Positions 15,361-24,300 of a stretch of 35,511 nucleotides of DNA are shown here, piece by piece; positions within the stretch are counted from its first letter, which is position 1, and each line of letters begins with the position of its first letter. The translations under genes and the position numbers were made by a program. The stretch is taken from contig JAISWW010000032.1 of the NCBI GenBank assembly GCA_031270705.1, forward strand, positions 1-35,511, read 5' to 3'. Below the pieces are notes generated by a model. That model worked only from the letters and a program-made list of their open reading frames with translations. It was not told the DNA's origin and searched no databases. This DNA is from Deltaproteobacteria bacterium. GTDB lineage: Bacteria > Desulfobacterota > Desulfarculia > Adiutricales > Adiutricaceae.

Positions 15361-17445
15361 TTACCGACCGCCATCTTCCAAAACAGCCCGCCGCGACAGG
15401 CGAATCTTGCCGGCTTTGTCGATGCCCAGGACTTTTACGTCAAACACGTCCCCTTCCTTGACCACGTCGGAGACATGCTGAACCCTCTCGGTGGAAAGTT
15501 GCGAGATGTGCACCAAGCCGTCGGTGCCTGGCAAGATCTCCACAAAGGCCCCAAAATCCACCACCTTGACCACCCGGCCACTATAGATCTTATCCACTTC
15601 CGGGGATTGGGTGTGACGCCGAACCGCGTCCACGGCGGCTTGGGCTTTTTCTTGGGTTGGGGCGTAGATGGTCACTTTGCCGCTATCCTCAACCTCAAGG
15701 CGCGTGTCGGTCTCAGCTTGGATAGCCTTGATGATCTTGCCGCCTGGGCCAATGACGTCCTTAATCTTTTCGGGGTTTATCTCAATAATCGTGGTCTTGG
15801 GAGCGTAGGGCGAAATCTCGGTTCGCGAGGCTTTCAAGGTTTTGGCCATGGCCTGCAAAACCTTCAGCCGCCCATCTTTGGCTTGGGCCAAGGCTTTGGT
15901 CATAATCTCGCGAGTCACGCCGCTGATCTTTATGTCCATCTGAACCGCGGTGACGCCATCTTTGGTGCCGGCCACCTTAAAGTCCATGTCGCCTAAGTGA
16001 TCCTCATCGCCTAAAATGTCCGTGAGAATGACCACCTGGTCGCCTTCCACCACTAAACCCATGGCCACCCCAGCCACTGGGGCTTTAATGGGCACCCCAG
16101 CGTCCATGAGAGCCAAAGAGCCTGAGCAGACCGTGGCCATGGAAGAAGAGCCGTTGGACTCCAAGATCTCCGAGACCACCCTAATGGTATAAGGGAAAGA
16201 GTCATGGGGCGGCAAAACGGCCCGCAAAGCTCTTTCGGCCAAAGCCCCATGCCCGATCTCTCGACGACCCGGAGCTCCTAAACGCTTAACTTCCCCCGTG
16301 CAGTAGGGCGGGAAATTATAATGAAGCATAAAAGCTTTGGAGGTATCGCCAATAACCGTGTCTAGGCGCTGATCGTCATAGCTAGTGCCTAAGGTCGCGA
16401 CGCCCAAGCTTTGCGTTTCGCCTCGCGTAAAAATAGCCGAGCCATGGGCTCGCGGCAGATAACCCACTTCGCACTGGATGGGGCGAACGTCAGTCAAAGA
16501 GCGGCCATCGATGCGCTGTTTCTTTTCTAAAATGAGGCCCCTTAGGATCTCGCCTTCCAGCTCATGGACGGCCACCGAGAGATCCGCGGTATTTTCGGGA
16601 TAAGCCTCCGTCAATTCTAGTTTGACGCGGGCTCCCAGATCATGAACGCTTTTTTGGCGAGCTTGCTTTTCCTTGGTGGTTAAAGCCGTGAGCATGTCCG
16701 CCTGATAGTCGGCTTTGACCTTGGCGATCAATTCCTCGTTCCGAATGACTTCGGGGATTTCTCTTTTGGCTAAACCACATTCTTTGGCCAATTTTAGTTG
16801 GATATCCAATAAGGGAGCCACGGCTTTTTGACCTAAGAAGATGGCTTCTAAAATATCCTCTTCCTTGGCTTCCTTGGCCCCACCCTCAACCATGACCACC
16901 GCGTCCAAAGAGGCGGCCACGATTAAAATCAGATCCGCCGTCTCCAACTGAGCTTGAGTGGGAGCCACGACCAAGGAGCCATCGACCCGAGCCACCCTAA
17001 CGCCAGCGATGGGCCCATTAAAAGGGATGTCGGACAAAGTTAAGGCGGCTGAGGCGCCTAACATGGCCAAAAGATCAGGATCGTACTTGTCATCCACGGA
17101 CAAGGCTTGGGCGATGACCTGGGTCTCATAGGACCAACTTTTAGCGATCAAAGGCCGACAAGGCCGATCGATAAAACGCGAGGTCAAGGTCTCTTTTTCC
17201 GAGGGGCGCCCAATTTCCCGACGAAAAAAATTACCGGGAATGCGGCCTACCGAATAGAACCTTTCCTGGTAATCCACCGTCAGGGGCAAAAAATCTATGC
17301 CCTCGCGTTTTTCCTGGGAAGCCTGAGCCGTGGCTAGGATCATGGTCTCCCCCATGGTGACTATGACCGAGCCCGAGGCTTGCTTGGCCAGGCGTCCAGT
17401 TTCAATGGTGACCTTGGAATCGCCAAACTTAGTTTCAACTTTCAT
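15361..17445 (-). CDS. pnp: Polynucleotide phosphorylase
   Basis: 694 aa. PNPase degrades RNA phosphorolytically from the 3' end and is a core RNA-turnover enzyme. Two RNase PH-like domains occur (N-terminal with GRIPGNFFRREIGRPSEKE and SRFIDRPCRPL; second with RSLTDVRPI, RGETQSLGVATLGT and MDFKVAGT). They are followed by a KH domain containing IKDVIGPGGKIIKAI and an S1 domain (GRVVKVVDFGAFVEILPGTDGLVHISQL). Length is typical. The ATG at 17445 has AAGGAG seven bases upstream; a TTG one codon earlier is less likely. It is the last gene of the translation cluster, 176 nt after rpsO, behind a stem-loop. Confidence 0.97.
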   Translation of the reverse strand: MKVETKFGDSKVTIETGRLAKQASGSVIVTMGETMILATAQASQEKREGIDFLPLTVDYQERFYSVGRIPGNFFRREIGRPSEKETLTSRFIDRPCRPLIAKSWSYETQVIAQALSVDDKYDPDLLAMLGASAALTLSDIPFNGPIAGVRVARVDGSLVVAPTQAQLETADLILIVAASLDAVVMVEGGAKEAKEEDILEAIFLGQKAVAPLLDIQLKLAKECGLAKREIPEVIRNEELIAKVKADYQADMLTALTTKEKQARQKSVHDLGARVKLELTEAYPENTADLSVAVHELEGEILRGLILEKKQRIDGRSLTDVRPIQCEVGYLPRAHGSAIFTRGETQSLGVATLGTSYDDQRLDTVIGDTSKAFMLHYNFPPYCTGEVKRLGAPGRREIGHGALAERALRAVLPPHDSFPYTIRVVSEILESNGSSSMATVCSGSLALMDAGVPIKAPVAGVAMGLVVEGDQVVILTDILGDEDHLGDMDFKVAGTKDGVTAVQMDIKISGVTREIMTKALAQAKDGRLKVLQAMAKTLKASRTEISPYAPKTTIIEINPEKIKDVIGPGGKIIKAIQAETDTRLEVEDSGKVTIYAPTQEKAQAAVDAVRRHTQSPEVDKIYSGRVVKVVDFGAFVEILPGTDGLVHISQLSTERVQHVSDVVKEGDVFDVKVLGIDKAGKIRLSRRAVLEDGGR

Positions 17446-17558
17446 CAATTTTCTCCTTGCCCAAACCTACTTAAGGGCCGATTCCGTTGACCGCCCTATA
17501 AAAAACCATATCGCCTCTGGCCAAAAACCAGAAACGCTCTAAAGCCAAAGCCCACGGA

Positions 17559-17600
17559 GGCTCAAGGAATCAAGCCAAAAGCAAAAAATTCCTCTGAGCC
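17559..17600 (-). promoter_or_regulatory. Stem-loop in the rpsO-pnp leader (possible RNase III/PNPase autoregulatory element)
   Basis: GGCTCAAGGAAT (17559-17570) pairs with ATTCCTCTGAGCC (17588-17600) with one bulge, forming a long stem with a 17-nt loop. On the minus strand no U-tract follows, so it is not an evident intrinsic terminator. In E. coli a leader stem-loop between rpsO and pnp is cut by RNase III and then trimmed by PNPase to repress pnp. Position here is equivalent; function is inferred. Confidence 0.5.
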
Positions 17601-17621
17601 CCCCAGGCTTTGGCCAAAAAA

Positions 17622-17891
17622 CTATTTTCTTAAACCCAAACGGCCAATGAGCTCGCGGTAACGGGTGACGCTATTTTTCCGCAAGTAATTGAGCAACCGG
17701 CGCCTCTGGCCTACCAGCTTTAAAAGGCCCCGCCGAGAAGCGTGATCCTTATGGTGAGACTTAAAATGCTCGGTGAGGTTAACGATGCGCTCGGTGAGCA
17801 AAGCCACTTGAACCTCAGGGCTGCCAGTATCGGTTTCGTGTTGGCGATAAGCGGCCAATAGCTCGACCGTTTTTTCCGGGGTGATGGACAT
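17622..17891 (-). CDS. rpsO: 30S ribosomal protein S15
   Basis: 89 aa, the standard S15 length. The sequence contains the highly conserved [38 protein letters not shown] and RRRLLNYLR blocks. S15 binds 16S rRNA in the platform of the small subunit early in assembly. The ATG at 17891 has AAGGAG five bases upstream; a longer frame extending to 18032 is not used. It sits between truB and pnp. Confidence 0.97.
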   Translation of the reverse strand: MSITPEKTVELLAAYRQHETDTGSPEVQVALLTERIVNLTEHFKSHHKDHASRRGLLKLVGQRRRLLNYLRKNSVTRYRELIGRLGLRK

Positions 17892-17926
17892 TTCTACTCC
17901 TTGCCCAATTGGCTGAGCCGAATGGA

Positions 17927-18946
17927 TTAATTCCAGCCGGTTTTGTTTCCGATCGCCAAAGGCGATCTTAAAACCCGCCAAGGCCGCAAGAAAGGCCCTG
18001 GGGGCTGTCCCCGCTCCGGGCGGGGCTCCCATTGCCCCAAGGCCATTAAATGGCCTTGGGGATCGATAATTTTAACGAACTCTAAAGAGCTATCTCCCTC
18101 GGCGTCCGGGCTCGGTTCTGAACCAACTCCCTGGGCGATGGGCGAGGGAATCGCTTCATCTTGGCGAGCCGAAAGGCTTTGCGGCCTAATAGCCTGGCCC
18201 TGGGCCAGTTTTTCGGCTTCCGCTTGGGTGACCAAGACTTCCGGGTTAGCCACCAAAGCCTGGCGGGGGGACAAGAGCCTTTGGCTCAGCTCTTCTTTAT
18301 CCAAAGGTAGGGCCATATTTTCCTTTAACTCAAAAGGCCCAATCCTTTCGCGCCTCAGCTCCTTTAAGGCTCCGCCGCCTAAACCCAAGGCCAAGCCCAA
18401 GTCTCGAGCCAGAGATCTCACATAATAACCCGAGCTGACCGTTAGCCGCAAAATAACTTCTGGCGCCTCATAGGCCAAAAGCTTTAAATCCAGAGCCCGC
18501 ACCGATCTCGGGGGCAAATCCAAAGGCTTCCCGGCTCGAGCGGCCTTATGAGCCACTCGCCCCTTTAGCTTAATAGCGGAAAAGGCCGGAGGTTTTTGGG
18601 CGGTTTGACCCAAAAAAGAGTCTAAGGCTTGGGCCACCAAAGCTTGTGGGGGAAAAGAGCCTGACCAAGTCGATATTGGCTCGCCGGTCACGTCATCGGT
18701 GGTCGTTAAGGTTCCTAAAACTATCTTGGCCCAATAGGTTTTGGTCAAACCCATCAAAAAGGGAACTAACTTCGTGGCTGGGCCCAATAAGAGACCCATG
18801 AGGCCAGTAGCCAAAGGATCCAAAGAGCCAATATGGCCCACGCTTTTTTGAGAGCTAAGGCGCCTAAGGCTTTTCACCAAATCAAAACTGGTGGGCCCTG
18901 CCGGTTTGTCCACCAATATTAAGCCCGAAAACTCCGTTAAGCTCAT
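17927..18946 (-). CDS. truB: tRNA pseudouridine(55) synthase
   Basis: 339 aa. TruB converts U55 in the T-loop of tRNAs to pseudouridine. The N-terminus [17 protein letters not shown] and the catalytic motif [14 protein letters not shown] (catalytic Asp43) are clear, as are [14 protein letters not shown] and the [14 protein letters not shown] segment. The C-terminal PUA-type part is interrupted by a Ser/Pro/Glu-rich insertion around residues 245-280. The ATG overlaps the nrnA stop (ATGA), so the genes are translationally coupled. Confidence 0.95.
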   Translation of the reverse strand: MSLTEFSGLILVDKPAGPTSFDLVKSLRRLSSQKSVGHIGSLDPLATGLMGLLLGPATKLVPFLMGLTKTYWAKIVLGTLTTTDDVTGEPISTWSGSFPPQALVAQALDSFLGQTAQKPPAFSAIKLKGRVAHKAARAGKPLDLPPRSVRALDLKLLAYEAPEVILRLTVSSGYYVRSLARDLGLALGLGGGALKELRRERIGPFELKENMALPLDKEELSQRLLSPRQALVANPEVLVTQAEAEKLAQGQAIRPQSLSARQDEAIPSPIAQGVGSEPSPDAEGDSSLEFVKIIDPQGHLMALGQWEPRPERGQPPGPFLRPWRVLRSPLAIGNKTGWN

Positions 18947-19950
18947 CGGGGCTTTATAAACTGATGGGCTTGGGCTAAAAAGCTCTCCCGAGCCTTGGCC
19001 GGATCAGGACTAGGATCCGTATAAGCCGCGGCTTGCGAGTGACCGCCGCCGCCAAAGCTCGCGGCTAATTCCCCAACATTGTAATTGGCGGTGGAGCGCA
19101 AACTCACCCGCGTGTGGCCATGACCATCCACCCGAAACAAAGCCGCGACCTCAGAGCCAGCCATGGCCCTTGGATACTCCACAAAGCCTTCCATGTCATC
19201 CAAAGAAGCCTCAGCCTCGTCCATCATTTCTTGGCTAATCAACATGCTGGACAATAAGCCCGACAGATTTAGCTCCATGGTGGCCAAAGCCAAACGCAAA
19301 AGCTTGACCCGAGCTTGAGTCCAGTCGCGCTTCAAACGGCCCACCACGTAATCGCTTCTCGCCCCAGCGGCCAGCAAAACGCTAGCTTGCCTTAAGGACT
19401 CGGGGGTGGCGTTGGCTTGCGAGAAAAAGCCCGTGTCCGACATGAGAGCCGCGAGCAAGGCCTCGGCCATGAGCTGATCAAAAACAGCCCCTAAGCTTTG
19501 AATGACCGAGAACATCAACTCGCCAGAGCTGGAGGCTTTGGGGTCTCGATAAATAGCCATGGGGCCAGATTTGGGCGGATCCATGGGGTGATGGTCGATG
19601 ACGATCCAAGGCGGCAAAAGTTGAAAATCGCTAAACCCAGGCCAAACTCGGTTAGGATGGGCGCAATCCACCAAAACCATCAGATCGAATTTGGGCAAAT
19701 CGCTCGGCTCCACCTCAACCAAGCTCGAGGTCAGCTGATCCAACAAAAACAAAAGATGGTTATAAAGACGCCCCCGATAACCCAAGGTCACGTCTTTGCC
19801 CAATTGACACAAAGCGCGGGCCAAAGCCACCGAAGAGCCTAAACTATCGCCATCGGGATTCTCATGCCCAATGATTAAAACCCGGCGGCCCATGCGCAAA
19901 GCCTCTATTAAAGACGGGGGCGGCGAAGGAATTTTTCTGGCCGAGCTCAT
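18943..19950 (-). CDS. nrnA: DHH-family bifunctional oligoribonuclease / PAP phosphatase (NrnA)
   Basis: 335 aa. DHH-DHHA1 phosphoesterase with motifs GHENPDGDS (His29, Asp33, Asp35), LVDC (Asp95) and DHH (119-121). The C-terminal DHHA1 substrate-binding motif is GGGGHSQAA. NrnA degrades nano-RNAs and dephosphorylates 3'-phosphoadenosine 5'-phosphate in the cytosol. This gene regularly sits between rbfA and truB in Deltaproteobacteria and Firmicutes. Its ATG overlaps the rbfA stop, and its stop overlaps the truB start (both ATGA). Confidence 0.92.
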   Translation of the reverse strand: MSSARKIPSPPPSLIEALRMGRRVLIIGHENPDGDSLGSSVALARALCQLGKDVTLGYRGRLYNHLLFLLDQLTSSLVEVEPSDLPKFDLMVLVDCAHPNRVWPGFSDFQLLPPWIVIDHHPMDPPKSGPMAIYRDPKASSSGELMFSVIQSLGAVFDQLMAEALLAALMSDTGFFSQANATPESLRQASVLLAAGARSDYVVGRLKRDWTQARVKLLRLALATMELNLSGLLSSMLISQEMMDEAEASLDDMEGFVEYPRAMAGSEVAALFRVDGHGHTRVSLRSTANYNVGELAASFGGGGHSQAAAYTDPSPDPAKARESFLAQAHQFIKPR

Positions 19951-20417
19951 GAGTTCGCCTCTGATTTGGGGTTGGAGGTTTTGGGGTCTTCTAGCGAATA
20001 ATCCGAGGTTAAGGAATCTTGAGTTTCTGGCGTATCTTCAGTTTCGGGCGGGTCTCGCGGCTCTTCCTGGCTGGTCGGTGGGCTTAAGTCAGCCAAAACC
20101 CGCCCTAAGCGCTGGGCGTACTCGTAGTTGGGATCATAGAAGAACTCCAGCCGCGGCGTGACCCTTAAACCTAAGGTTTCGGCCAAGCGCGAGCGGGCGA
20201 AGCCCGCGGCTTTGACTAAAGCCGCCCCCGCCGCTCGCTTGGCTTCCTCGTCGCCCAAAACGCTGTAATAGATCCGGGCCAGGCGCATGTCCCCAGTAAT
20301 GGAGGCCCGCGTGACATTGACCGCCTTCAGCCTAGGGTCAGAGCTCTCAAAAAGCAAAAGCTCGGACACCCGCGCCAAAATTTGACGGTTAATCTTTTCC
20401 AGGCGCCTGTCGCTCAT
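19947..20417 (-). CDS. rbfA: Ribosome-binding factor A
   Basis: 156 aa. RbfA is a KH-fold cold-shock factor needed for 30S maturation near the 5' end of 16S rRNA. The core reads RRLEKINRQILARVSELL, SSDPRLKAVNVTRASITGDMRLARIYY and LRVTPRLEFFYDPN. A disordered acidic Ser/Thr/Pro-rich tail of ~40 residues (from about 117) extends beyond the core. The ATG overlaps the ylxP gene by 29 nt; only a weak GGACGG-type site precedes it, consistent with coupling. Confidence 0.92.
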   Translation of the reverse strand: MSDRRLEKINRQILARVSELLLFESSDPRLKAVNVTRASITGDMRLARIYYSVLGDEEAKRAAGAALVKAAGFARSRLAETLGLRVTPRLEFFYDPNYEYAQRLGRVLADLSPPTSQEEPRDPPETEDTPETQDSLTSDYSLEDPKTSNPKSEANS

Positions 20418-20727
20418 CTTCCGTCCATTCCCCCAAGCCGTCCCAGGTCGCGCAATCTATTTGACTGTCCACCACCTGAGCCTCGGCGTTATCCTCAACA
20501 AAATTTAACAAGTGGGCCAGAACGCTATTGAGGATCTTAAAATCAGATCCACAGACGGTAAAACCCAAAACGGCTAAAGCGTGACGATCCTGGGCCCCCA
20601 CCTCGGCGGCCGAGCAATTGAAGCGAGCTTTGACCCGGCCCAATAAGCTGGAAATCACGCGTCTTTTATCCTTGAGACTGCGGTTGCCCTCCAGGCTGAG
20701 GGTCACTTCCAAAACCCCAACAAACAT
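20389..20727 (-). CDS. ylxP: YlxP/DUF503 family protein
   Basis: 112 aa. It matches the DUF503 pattern: MFVGVLEVTLSLEGNRSLKDKRRVISSLLGRVKARFNCSAAEVG, then HALAVLGFTVCGSD. YlxP lies between infB and rbfA in many bacteria and is linked to ribosome maturation by context, though its biochemical role is poorly defined. The C-terminal end overlaps rbfA by 29 nt; infB ends 29 nt upstream. Confidence 0.9.
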   Translation of the reverse strand: MFVGVLEVTLSLEGNRSLKDKRRVISSLLGRVKARFNCSAAEVGAQDRHALAVLGFTVCGSDFKILNSVLAHLLNFVEDNAEAQVVDSQIDCATWDGLGEWTEDERQAPGKD

Positions 20728-20756
20728 GGGAAAGTCGCTTAAGACTAAGAGCGTCT

Positions 20757-23700
20757 TTAAGACGCGACTTGATCGGGCGTCGCCTTCTCGGGCGCGGCCT
20801 TGCGAGCTTGCCCAGCTCTCTCAACGGCGGCGTTTATGAGATCGACCGTAGCCGCCGTCTCTTCAATCTGGTAGACCTCAATGCGGTCGCCCACCAAAAT
20901 ATCCGAGAAGTTATCCAAGCAAATGCCGCACTCATGACCGCTTAAGACTTCGCGCACGTCGGCTTTTTCGCGCTTTAAGGAAGAGACGCGGCCCTCATTG
21001 ATGGGTTTGCCATCGCGCCACAAGCGAGCCCTGGCCCCGCGAATGATCTTGCCATCGCTGACAAAAGAGCCGGCCACCTGACCAACCTTGGTGATCATAA
21101 AGATGGCCCGAACCTCGGCTTGACCCAAGATCTTCTCGCTCTTGACCGGATCCAATAACCCAGCCATGGCCTCCTTAATATCCTCGAGGAGCTTATAGAT
21201 GACATTGTAATGCCGCACCTGAACGCGCTCCCGCTCGGCTAGCTCCTGAATCTGCGCGGTGGGCCGCACGCCAAAGCAGATGACCAAGGCGTTGGAGGCC
21301 GAGGCCAGCATGACGTCCGTCTCCGAGACCCCGCCCGTGGATTGATGCAAAACGGTGATTTTGATTTCCGGGGTGGAAAGTTTGCCCACGGCGTCCAAAA
21401 TGGCTTCCAAAGAGCCTTGGACGTCGGCTTTGATGATCAGATTTAGGCCCTTAACCGCTCCGGCCTTAATATGATCGAAGAGGTTTTCCAAAGTCAGCTT
21501 GGAAGTCTGAATCAGCTCGGACTCGCGCAATTTCAATTGGCGATGCTGACTGACTTGCCGAGCCTGCTTCTCGTCCTCCATGACGATAAACTCATCGCCC
21601 GCTTGGGGCACGCCAGAGATGCCTTGAATTTCCACGGGAATGGAGGGGCCCGCCGTCTCGACTTTTTGGCCTTGATCGTTATAGAGAGCCCGAATTTTGC
21701 CGTGAAAAGCCCCGCACACATAGGGATCGCCTAAACGCAAAACGCCATCGCCCACCAATAAGGTGGCCATGGCTCCCCGGCCTTTGTCGAGCCGCGCCTC
21801 GATGATCCGGCCTTTGGCTGGCCCCTCGACCCGCGCGGTCAGATTCAAGATGTCGGCCTGCAAAAGGATCATGTCCAAAAGCTCGTCCACGCCTTGGCCG
21901 GTTTTGGCCGAGATGTCCACAAAGACCGTCTCCCCACCCAAGTCGCCAGCCAATAAGCCTAACTCAGTCATCTGCTGACGAATGCGCGAGGGATTGGCCC
22001 CGGGTTTGTCGACCTTATTGACCGCGACAATAATGGGGACGTTAGCCGCTTTGGCGTGATCGCAAGCCTCGCGAGTTTGGGGCATGACCCCATCGTCGGC
22101 GGCCACTATGAGGATAACAATGTCCGTGACTTGAGCCCCTCGAGAGCGCATGGCCGTAAAAGCCTCGTGCCCGGGCGTGTCGAGAAAGGTGATATACCTT
22201 TCGCCAACCTTAACGTGGTAAGCCCCAATGTGCTGGGTAATGCCACCCGCCTCGCCCTCTTGGATCTTGGTCTTCCTGATGTAGTCCAAAAGAGAGGTTT
22301 TGCCATGGTCAACATGGCCCATAATGGTCACCACCGGCGACCGGGAGCCCGTGACGAACTTGTCGACCTGAGCCTGAACCGGCAGAAAGACGCCCTCGTC
22401 AAAGGCGGATTTTTCCACCTCGTAGTCAAACTCCGCGGCGACCAAAGTGGCCGTGTCAAAATCCAAGGATTGGTTGAGGCTAGCCATAACCCCCATGGTC
22501 ATGAGCTTTTTGATGATGTCCCCAGCCTTTAAGGAAAGCCGGTGAGCCAACTCGGAAACCGTGATGGCCTCGTCGACTTTTATGCGCCGCTTAATGGCCT
22601 TGGGCACCGTAATCTCAGTCTTGGCCAAGGATTTTTTGGCTTGTTTGTTTTTGCGACCCCGAACGCGCTCAGGCATCCCTTCGGGATAAAGATCCGAGCG
22701 CTCCACCAATTCCCGACGCTTTTTGGCCGCGAAATCCTCGCCCGGGCGGTCGTGAGAGGCGCCTTTCTTTTTGCGGTCTTTTTTGCGGTCATGATCCGTA
22801 GTGGGCGCGGTCGCTTCCACGCGAACCCCAGGCTTGGCCGGGGCGCCAGGCCGAGGAGGCCCAGAAGGCCGGGGAGCCCCACCAGTAGGCCGCGGCGCGT
22901 ATCCGCCAGGGCGAGCGCCCGGGCCGCCTGGCCCAGAGGGCCGGGGGCGGCGCGTTTCCTCGCCTTCCGGCAAACCGCCCACGGAAACCGTGCGCGAGCG
23001 AGCGGCCGGCGAATCCGGACGCGGCCCTTCGCGCCAGTTGGGTTTTACGCCCACCACGCGAGCTGGCTCAAAACGGCCTTTGCCTTGAGCCCCGCCCTGA
23101 GCCGGATCCAGCTCCCGGGTCACTTTGCGAGGTTGACCTTTTTCTGGCCGTTTGTCGCGACGGCCTTCGCCTTCAGGTCGAGATCCCTCAGGTCGATGAT
23201 CCTCAGAGCCAGGTTCCGTTTTGCCTACTGGTTTGGTGGGCAATTGGATCTGACCCACAATTTTAGCTTGAGACTTAGACCGGGCCTCGCGCGCGCGAAC
23301 CGTCGCCGAGGCGGGGGCGGAAGAGTCTAAACTCGCGCCTTGGTCAGAGTCTTGAGCCGCGACGGGCGATTCCTCCGAGCCGCTGGGCGCCGGCCCAGCG
23401 GCTAAGGCGGAATCATCAATAACTAATGATCCAGGATCCTCGCCTTTGGGCGCCGTATCCGGGCCGACCAAGGTGATGTCGGGCTCCGCCCGACGAGCCC
23501 CTGGCGTTGGCGCGGGACTGACCTGGGGCGACTTCTTTAAAAAGTCCGGGGCCTGGGCTTTTTCGGCTCCAGGTTTCACGGGTTTGGCCACCCCCACGAT
23601 AGTCGCCTTCTCAAAAGTCTTGGGGGCGATTTTCACCACCGGGGCTGGCGACTTCTCGGCTCTGGTCGCGGTCGAGGGCTCGCTAGCCGCTGGCGCGCTA

Positions 23701-24032
23701 AGTTCCGCCTGGCTCGCGGCCTGGGCTTTATCGTCCGCGGGTTTCTCGTCTGGCCCGTCCGCTCCCGCCTCGACCTCGGTCTCGACCTTCAGCTCGGCGG
23801 GGGCTGGATCATTTTTCTTGCGGCGCCGGACCACCAAGGAACCGCCACCAGTGGGCGCGCCCAGCCGACGGCGGATCTCTTCGGCCACGCTCTCCTCAAC
23901 GCTATGGGATGGCCCCAGTTTCGTGCCGGGCAAAATTTTCATGTCCGCCATGCGTTGGAGAAGCTCATTGCTGGTCATGGCTAGCTCCTTGGCCAGCTCA
24001 TGGATCCGTTTTTTACCCATACCTTGCGACAC
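20757..24032 (-). CDS. infB: Translation initiation factor IF-2
   Basis: 1091 aa, at the long end for IF-2. IF-2 is the GTPase that places fMet-tRNA on the 30S subunit. It has an N-terminal IF2_N-type domain (RIHELAKELAMTSNELLQRM, about 9-28) and a very long disordered Ala/Pro/Glu then Arg/Gly/Pro-rich linker (60-470). A second IF2_N domain is at ~480-540, and the G domain starts ~565 with P-loop GHVDHGKT (572-579), DTPGHEAF and NKVDKP. Domains II-IV follow. The GTG at 24032 (AAGG about 9 bases upstream) is kept as the start; an in-frame ATG four codons later is possible. Gene order nusA-ylxR-infB is canonical. Confidence 0.97.
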   Translation of the reverse strand: MSQGMGKKRIHELAKELAMTSNELLQRMADMKILPGTKLGPSHSVEESVAEEIRRRLGAPTGGGSLVVRRRKKNDPAPAELKVETEVEAGADGPDEKPADDKAQAASQAELSAPAASEPSTATRAEKSPAPVVKIAPKTFEKATIVGVAKPVKPGAEKAQAPDFLKKSPQVSPAPTPGARRAEPDITLVGPDTAPKGEDPGSLVIDDSALAAGPAPSGSEESPVAAQDSDQGASLDSSAPASATVRAREARSKSQAKIVGQIQLPTKPVGKTEPGSEDHRPEGSRPEGEGRRDKRPEKGQPRKVTRELDPAQGGAQGKGRFEPARVVGVKPNWREGPRPDSPAARSRTVSVGGLPEGEETRRPRPSGPGGPGARPGGYAPRPTGGAPRPSGPPRPGAPAKPGVRVEATAPTTDHDRKKDRKKKGASHDRPGEDFAAKKRRELVERSDLYPEGMPERVRGRKNKQAKKSLAKTEITVPKAIKRRIKVDEAITVSELAHRLSLKAGDIIKKLMTMGVMASLNQSLDFDTATLVAAEFDYEVEKSAFDEGVFLPVQAQVDKFVTGSRSPVVTIMGHVDHGKTSLLDYIRKTKIQEGEAGGITQHIGAYHVKVGERYITFLDTPGHEAFTAMRSRGAQVTDIVILIVAADDGVMPQTREACDHAKAANVPIIVAVNKVDKPGANPSRIRQQMTELGLLAGDLGGETVFVDISAKTGQGVDELLDMILLQADILNLTARVEGPAKGRIIEARLDKGRGAMATLLVGDGVLRLGDPYVCGAFHGKIRALYNDQGQKVETAGPSIPVEIQGISGVPQAGDEFIVMEDEKQARQVSQHRQLKLRESELIQTSKLTLENLFDHIKAGAVKGLNLIIKADVQGSLEAILDAVGKLSTPEIKITVLHQSTGGVSETDVMLASASNALVICFGVRPTAQIQELAERERVQVRHYNVIYKLLEDIKEAMAGLLDPVKSEKILGQAEVRAIFMITKVGQVAGSFVSDGKIIRGARARLWRDGKPINEGRVSSLKREKADVREVLSGHECGICLDNFSDILVGDRIEVYQIEETAATVDLINAAVERAGQARKAAPEKATPDQVAS

Positions 24033-24060
24033 CTGTAATCCTTGTTGATAAGGCCCCTAA

Positions 24061-24300
24061 TTAACCCGTCCAAAAGCGCGGCGACCCATCCTTAAGCCGA
24101 AAAGCCTTAGCCAAGCGACCAGGCTTTTGAGCCAAAGCCAGGCATTGGGGATTGTCCCGACAAACCCAAGCCCCTCGGCCAAATCGAGCCCGACCCTGAT
24201 TGAAACCCACCAATAACTCGCCCAAGAGACATAAACGCCTTAACTCCGAAAGGGGACGTTTTTGGCGACAGCCTAGGCAAGTCCTAATGGGCTCAGCCAT
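24061..24300 (-). CDS. ylxR: YlxR/DUF448 family RNA-binding protein
   Basis: 79 aa. Residues TCLGCRQKRPLSELRRL, GRARFGRGAWVCRDNPQC and the following KPGRLAKAFR make up the YlxR (DUF448) fold. YlxR is a small basic putative RNA- or nucleoid-binding protein, nearly always encoded between nusA and infB. It overlaps the end of nusA by eight bases, so it is coupled to it. The product is short but standard for the family. Confidence 0.92.
   Translation of the reverse strand: MAEPIRTCLGCRQKRPLSELRRLCLLGELLVGFNQGRARFGRGAWVCRDNPQCLALAQKPGRLAKAFRLKDGSPRFWTG

Noticed and set aside
15352-15996. Plus-strand 214-codon frame opposite pnp
   Set aside because: Complement of the PNPase KH/S1 region; no independent start signal.
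22542-23330. Plus-strand 262-codon frame inside infB
   Set aside because: It is opposite the GC-rich disordered linker of IF-2; residue texture (Arg/Ala-rich) is typical of antisense reading.
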